In this document: positions 59,276 to 64,000 of the stretch, piece by piece
How the letters are laid out: each line of letters opens with the position of its first letter
Position numbering within the stretch: position 1 is the first letter of the stretch
NCBI RefSeq assembly: GCF_901709675.1
Contig: NC_051096.1
Location: 5,793,001 to 5,857,000 of the forward strand
Source: Syngnathus acus
Lineage: Eukaryota; Chordata; Actinopteri; Syngnathiformes; Syngnathidae
Length of the DNA: 64,000 nucleotides
Direction of reading: 5' to 3'
The notes under the pieces: generated by a model
What the model saw: only the letters and a program-made list of their open reading frames with translations
What the model was told of the DNA's origin: nothing
Database searches by the model: none
Position numbers and translations under genes: made by a program

Positions 59276-62200
59276 ATGGCGGTGTGGGGTTGCCGCTTTC
59301 TTCAGAGGGGTACTCGTCTGATTGCTCTCCGAGCAGCAACTGAAAGGTGGCTAATGCTAACTGCTTTACTTTCTATTTATTGACTTGTGATTAGTGACTA
59401 GCACTGCTCATTATGTTGAATGTTGTCGTACTTATTTGCCTGTAATTACCAGATAAGCAGCGTTTTATTGCAGTTTTATTTTGCATCAGTGTCGAACTAC
59501 ACTGCTTTATTCCGAGTTTATAAATTCGATAACAGTAATTGAGGGGGTCATGTTTTGAAACATATATAACTAACTATGTCTTCTGGTCTAGCTCCATTCA
59601 ATCGGTAACTTGTGTCAGAACTTTGAGGTCGGCAACATGGAGTGACGAGCACCTCACAGAAGAGAACCAACAGTACTTAAGGAGGGAAGCAGCCAAGGAA
59701 TTCAGACAACAGACTGCAGACAAGCTCAACCCACTAAAAGATGAGCCTTGGCAGCGACATGAATGGACAGAAGGTGAGTGTCTTGATTTAAAAATAAAAA
59801 AACATCTAGTTTCCTTTTATGTGTTTTTTATGTGTGTCTTTTTTTTTGTATCTGTTTTTTTAGGGAGTCGAAGAGTTGGGCTGGTAGCTGTGAAATTGGG
59901 GATGGCTCCTCTGTGGACAAAAACTGGAGAAAGGCATGTCGTCACGATGCTGCAGGTATTTTGGGGTTGCTCAGCCGCTATTATTCAACCAACACCTGTT
60001 GTGTTGTATTGTAAATGTCTTTTCCTTCTTCAGGTTCAGGATTGCCATGTGATACAGCACATACCTAAAGAAGAATATGACGGAAACACCGCTGCTCTGA
60101 TTGTAGGAGGCAAAAATGTATCGCCATTCCAAGTAAGAATTTTTTGTTATAATAAAAATGCACGGAAATAAAACAAGATTGTAGCTCCTATTGTGACTCA
60201 CCCTGTATTTTCTTCTGACACTGCCACTGCAGTCAGAGAATCATCGTCATCCCCTGCGTCTGGATGGATGTGCGTGTGTGTTTATTTGTTTGTGTGCGTG
60301 CCTTCCTACCCAGTGTATCATCTCGAGTGTCTAAAAGTAATTGAAGCACAATAGATTTCACAGCCCCTTTGTCTCACCAACGTTGACAGCCACCATTCAT
60401 CTGGATGCTGCCTTTGACCATCCTAATAAACTTGAAGGTGACTCAGAGCCACTTATTAGAGCAACGCCAAGCAGTGACAGCAATTTATTGACCTCGCCGC
60501 TCCCCCCCCCCTCCCCCGAGGAAACATTATGGTGTTTAAAGTCGCTCCTTCACGGATGCCTTGTTGTTTGACGTCTCGTCGTCAACCGGGTTTTGAATTC
60601 TTCTCGCGCTGAAGTCGGAGGCCGAGTTTGTCGGAGTGAAACGTAGTTGGCAGGCTGATTCTCAGGCAACAGAAGGGGAGAGAGCGTTTTGGAGCGACGG
60701 GAGGGGGCTGAGGAGAACGTGAGCAAATGTCAGACACGTTGCCAAGTGTGTGTGTGTGTGCGTGCGCGCAACTTGGCTCCCGCACGGTCCTAACAGGCCC
60801 GCTGTCAGATTTCAAATGCCAGCATCTGACTGCCGCTCACTGCTGGTTCTTCTTCATTGCTTTATTCCACCCACCTCTCTTTGGCTGTCTTAATATTCCC
60901 TTTTTTCTGCGCCTTTCCATCCACCTGACTGACAGAGATCTGAAAAGCGAGTGGAGATGTTCATGAATGCGGGAGTGCCTCCAAAGCAGAAAATCACCAC
61001 CTTTAAAGTCTCAGACAACGCTATCATTAAACCTGGTATGCGCATCCAATTTCTTACTGCCGTTTTAATTGCACTGCTCCTTTCCAGTAACGCCTCTGTG
61101 TGTGTGTGTGTGTGTGTGTGTGTATTTGTGTGGCCAGGCACTCCTCTGTACGCTGCACATTTCCGTCCAGGCCAATACGTGGATGTCACAGCCAAATCGT
61201 AAGTTCTGAACTTTCCTCCTTGGCTTCTTGCACCCACGCATCTTATTCTGCATTCATGGCTGCTGGGAAGTCACACGTTTGTGCATCACACTTGGCCCAC
61301 AAGTAGGGCTGAACAATTAATCCAATTCAAATCGACTTGGCAGTGTTGTAGAATACAAATTTCCCATTTGAACTGTCAAAGTTTGGCCATTCAGTCCGCA
61401 AGGCTTCTCTGTTGCAATGCTGTATCCATGGCAACACATGTCAAAAGGAACTATAACAGTATTTGCAGTCTTGTATTCTTTATCCTCTGCAAAGAACAAC
61501 AAATATTGGCCATTCTTATAAGCGGTTCAAGGAACAGTGCTGTCTCGCTTATACTGCCCTCAGGTGGCCAAAGTGGGCACAGCAGCACAATTTTATACAG
61601 TACAATATCATGGGGGCTACATTTCCTCAATCAAATGCACATTACAACAATGTTTGTTTTTCTTGGTGTGACGGCTGGAATGGATTCACGGCATTTCCAT
61701 TCATGAAACTTTATTGAGAGGCATTCCAAAACGTTTTATTTTTTTAAACTTCACGGGTGTAATTAATGCAGCAGTGTGTGTGTACCCAATATAAGTGTGT
61801 GTGTGCTTGTGTGTAGTATTGGTAAAGGCTTTCAGGGAGTGATGAAGCGTTGGGGATTCAAAGGTCAGCCAGCAAGCCACGGACAAACAAAAACACATCG
61901 CAGACCTGGAGCTTCCGGACCCGGAGGAGTAAGACACACGCAACCACACACCCAAACACCACCCTGAAAATAAACAGTTGGGCTTTTGTAATCCGTTAAT
62001 ATGCACATGGATCTGCTCTCAGGATCCAGCCAAGGTTTTTAAGGGGAAAAAGATGCCAGGGAGAATGGGCAACATTTACATCACAGCTTCTGGACTGAAG
62101 GTGAACACACACGCTCACACGCACGAAATAAATAAAAATAAGGGCTGCTTCGACCTTGAGCACCCGTGATGGCAATTTCAGTGCAATAACTTTCTCATTT

Positions 62201-63122
62201 GTCCGCCCCCTACCCCCATGACACCCCCTTCCAGATATGGAGAGTCAATACCAAGCACAATGTGCTGTATGTTAACGGCTCCGTCCCTGGCCACAGGAAC
62301 TGCTTACTGAAGGTAAAAAATAATCACGTCTTTAAAGCGAACTTTGAAAACAGTGGTCGACCGCCGCACAGCGACGGGTGACCTTGCACCTGTTAAAAGT
62401 GCATGTCACCTGTGAGGCACTGTGATGCATCCTCATTGACACTGTGCTATATCAGCATTGTACGCGCGTGTGTGGGTAGCAGGGGGGGCACTTTAATGAT
62501 CTTAGTGATATCCACACCATCCATCTCCATACTCGGCGGGCTGGGCTCATCACGCTTGTGCGTGCACAGCCTATTATTTGTTTTGCGGACAAGCAATAAT
62601 GAATACAAATGCGCTTAGCTTTTCACCTCGCTCCGTCTTCTAAAGCGCGCGTACGCACCCACCTCCACCTGGACACACTTCAGATTACATTATCCCAATG
62701 GGGTCCATGTGCAGTTTAATAACATTTGATATTCCGTTGGGCACTCGTGTCTCTGGCATGTTGTTTTAAAATTAAAATTGCAACTGTTACCCGAGGACAT
62801 TTTTCCCCCTGTGCTTTTCCATTTTTTTGCAACCTACATTTATCACAGCAGGGATAGAATTCACACCCACTCGCAGTTTGGGAGAAATCTGAGATAACAC
62901 AAATGGAGTTGCACAAATGATCAGAAATATGTATGAATCCCAATTCTGATGTGCCTGTGTGTTCTGTTCCAGGTGAGGGATTCAAATCTGCCCACCAGGT
63001 TGTCCACTTTGCGCAGCCCTCCTTTCCCTACCTTCTTCATGGAGGAGGAAGGCGACCTTCCCGAAGACCTCTACGACGAGGACATGTTCATTCACACCGA
63101 GGAATCATTATCGCTCACCTGA
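59276..63122 (+). CDS. mrpl3: Mitochondrial ribosomal protein uL3m
   Basis: Large-subunit protein of the mitochondrial ribosome. Ten exons join in phase: 59,276-59,346; 59,592-59,773; 59,864-59,955; 60,034-60,132; 60,936-61,035; 61,138-61,198; 61,817-61,928; 62,023-62,100; 62,235-62,312; 62,973-63,122. The product is 340 residues (human 348). The N-terminus [19 protein letters not shown] is basic and amphipathic as expected for import. The uL3 fold carries [38 protein letters not shown] and KKMPGRMGN, the loops that reach the peptidyl-transferase region. It follows cpne4 in the same direction, as on human 3q22. The polyadenylation signal aataaa is at about 63,161. Exon 4 to exon 5 is the longest intron (about 800 bp) and has no other gene. 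Confidence 0.95.
61100..61123. repeat. (TG)n microsatellite in mrpl3 intron
   Basis: About 12 uninterrupted tg dinucleotides shortly before the exon at 61,138, in the position of its polypyrimidine tract. Confidence 0.9.
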
Positions 63123-63179
63123 CTACACACGCACGCCCCTTAATGAAATTGTAAGCCTCCAATAAAGTGTAACTCGGTT

Positions 63180-64000
63180 AAAGCTCTTGGAGTTTTCCTG
63201 TGAAACCATGGCAACTAGAAGTGATGTCACGAGAGGATCCCCTTCGCAGCGAGAGAGAAAAGAAAAGAAGAGAGGAGCATAATAGCAGCAAAGGTGCAAG
63301 CATTGACAAATGGGGCTAGGGCATTACTTGTTCTCTTTTACAGAGAGCCGAGTGAAGCAAATGCGGACAGGAAGAAAACGGTACGACTGTGTATAAGCCA
63401 TGGAAGTCAGCACAAAAGAGTTATAAACAGAAAGGCCAAAGGTGAGCCATGGGGAGGGGCGGAGGCTGACAAAGGTTTGACATTTGTGCTTAAGAGGATA
63501 AACGAGGACATTTATGTTGCAGCAGGAGGCGACCGGTGCTTAGGTGTGTTTGTGTTCAGCAGTATTAAAATGAGAAACCGTCCTGCTGCGACCCTGGTAC
63601 TTCCTCCCTTGCACTGTGGGGACCCATCAAATGAGAACCATGGCTTCTAAATTATGCTCAAACACTTGCACTCTATTCATGGCAATATTATTAATGACAA
63701 AAGTAATCCTCTTAATTTGTTTTTGACTACACTTGTATCAAACGGTATGTAAAGAACAAAGTAGCTCCATTCTACTGGGCTTTATTCTAAAATAATTTAA
63801 AGAAAGCAACAATTTTTGCCTATTTTTTTTGCTTCAATACTAAACATTGTGATAGAGACGAGCCACACTCTTTACAGAGGATAAAGAATACATGACTGAT
63901 TATCTGTCTAGATGAGTTGCTCCACTGGTCATATGCAAATATATTTTGATTATGAATCCAATGCATTATTGTTATCGTAGCATGTTGCTAATCATGTTTG
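63180..64000. other. Right-end intergenic sequence
   Basis: No gene is recognised after mrpl3. A 118-codon plus-strand frame (63,294-63,650) has a composition unlike any family I know and no visible splice partner, so I do not call it. Confidence 0.4.

Noticed and set aside
60727-61202. Small frames around the CA/TG tracts in mrpl3 introns
   Set aside because: They are low-complexity translations. Only the segments 60,936-61,035 and 61,138-61,198 are mrpl3 exons.

Overview
This is a 64 kb piece of a teleost fish chromosome, probably an acanthomorph. The evidence is many short GT-AG introns, compact intergenic gaps, teleost interspersed repeats, and reading frames that assemble exon by exon into vertebrate proteins. 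All products and symbols come from reading the translated exons against families I know. No database search was run.

Region 1 (1-18,607) is a recent tandem array of one unit carrying lmna (A-type lamin) followed by naxe (NAD(P)HX epimerase). The window opens in the 3' flank of an earlier naxe copy. Unit 1 holds a broken lmna and a naxe with a 4-nt frameshift. Unit 2 is a deleted relic: lmna exon 1 is joined to exon 5, and naxe is missing. Unit 3 holds an lmna open for 548 codons (lamin-C-like) and an intact naxe. Several insertions sit in one unit while sister units keep the empty site: a LINE fragment, an 862-bp transposon with perfect inverted ends, and a 680-bp insert. An hAT/ZMYM-like zinc-finger fragment lies at the unit 2/3 junction.

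Region 2 (18,647-24,370) holds two complete scn1b-type sodium-channel beta-subunit genes on the minus strand, separated by a decayed naxe relic. This records an older duplication of a naxe-scn1b block. Upstream noncoding blocks are recognisable in both copies.

Region 3 (24,700-46,040) carries zbtb22 (+), mbp (-), a beta-catenin gene (-) and dync1li1 (-). All were assembled to complete reading frames. Region 4 (46,040-64,000) carries cpne4 (+) and mrpl3 (+), both complete. The pairs beta-catenin/dync1li1 and cpne4/mrpl3 lie on the same chromosome in human (3p22 and 3q22), which supports the assignments.

These genes do not form one pathway; this is ordinary linked housekeeping, neuronal and glial gene content. 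The unusual part is the lmna-naxe array, where several generations of deletion, frameshift, transposon insertion and an in-register coiled-coil repeat expansion can be read by comparing units.
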